From Clostridiales bacterium (GTDB lineage: Bacteria > Bacillota > Clostridia > Christensenellales > CAG-314), in NCBI GenBank assembly GCA_003537755.1, contig DPQS01000024.1:1-5711 (forward strand): DNA of 5,711 nucleotides, given 5' to 3'. Made by a program: the position numbers and the translations under genes. The notes under the pieces were generated by a model, which worked only from the letters and a program-made list of their open reading frames with translations, did no database searches and was not told where the DNA came from. Positions 5,702 to 5,711 of this stretch are shown here, piece by piece; position 1 is the first letter of the stretch, and each line of letters opens with the position of its first letter.

Positions 5702-5711
5702 AGGCTCGCGG

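Larger units (their letters stand above)
5314..5711. other. Non-coding region after the phosphoglucomutase gene
   Basis: Beyond the long hairpin come about 180 bases of AT-rich DNA with no recognised feature. A small stem AGTGGG/CCCACT (5557-5562 with 5569-5574) follows, and then repeat copy B. No ORF with a ribosome site is visible. The sequence ends just beyond the aligned edge of copy B. Confidence 0.6.

Overview
The window looks like a fragment of a Bacillota (Clostridia-like) chromosome, possibly from an uncultured gut lineage. The basis is indirect: strong GGAGG-type ribosome sites, near-consensus sigma-70/SigA promoters, AT-rich intergenic DNA around moderately GC-rich genes, and the protein families present. 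No rRNA, tRNA, CRISPR, transposase or phage gene is visible, so the taxonomic call is tentative.

Layout. Positions 1-180 are non-coding and hold one copy (A, 44-165) of a roughly 122-nt repeat. A minus-strand gene for an iron-dependent alcohol dehydrogenase follows (181-1401), with its own promoter, which overlaps a striking palindrome at 1421-1449. The 1417-1801 gap also holds a terminator-like hairpin serving the next gene. A minus-strand gene for a 488-residue MORN-repeat protein (1802-3268) is driven by a near-perfect promoter at 3307-3335. The 395-bp divergent region 3269-3663 carries that promoter, a pair of 19-bp direct repeats, and the promoter of a plus-strand phosphoglucomutase/phosphomannomutase gene (3664-5313). 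After that gene come a very long stem-loop (5323-5368), AT-rich non-coding DNA, and a second copy (B, 5581-5701) of the same repeat in opposite orientation.

How the genes relate. The three genes do not form one operon: each has its own promoter, and a terminator-like hairpin separates the MORN gene from the dehydrogenase gene. The mutase interconverts hexose-1- and hexose-6-phosphates, and the dehydrogenase probably handles fermentative aldehyde/alcohol redox. The MORN protein has no enzymatic domain and its role is unknown. I see no dedicated system linking them.

Most notable signals. First, the same diverged repeat sits in inverted orientation at both ends; its conserved blocks and hairpins suggest an interspersed element or an unrecognised structured RNA. 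Second, the MORN protein is built from three related modules, two of which share a 138-bp gap-free direct repeat. Third, there are unusual control-like sequences: the GTATACGTATAC palindrome, the tandem 19-bp repeats and the 22-bp hairpin.
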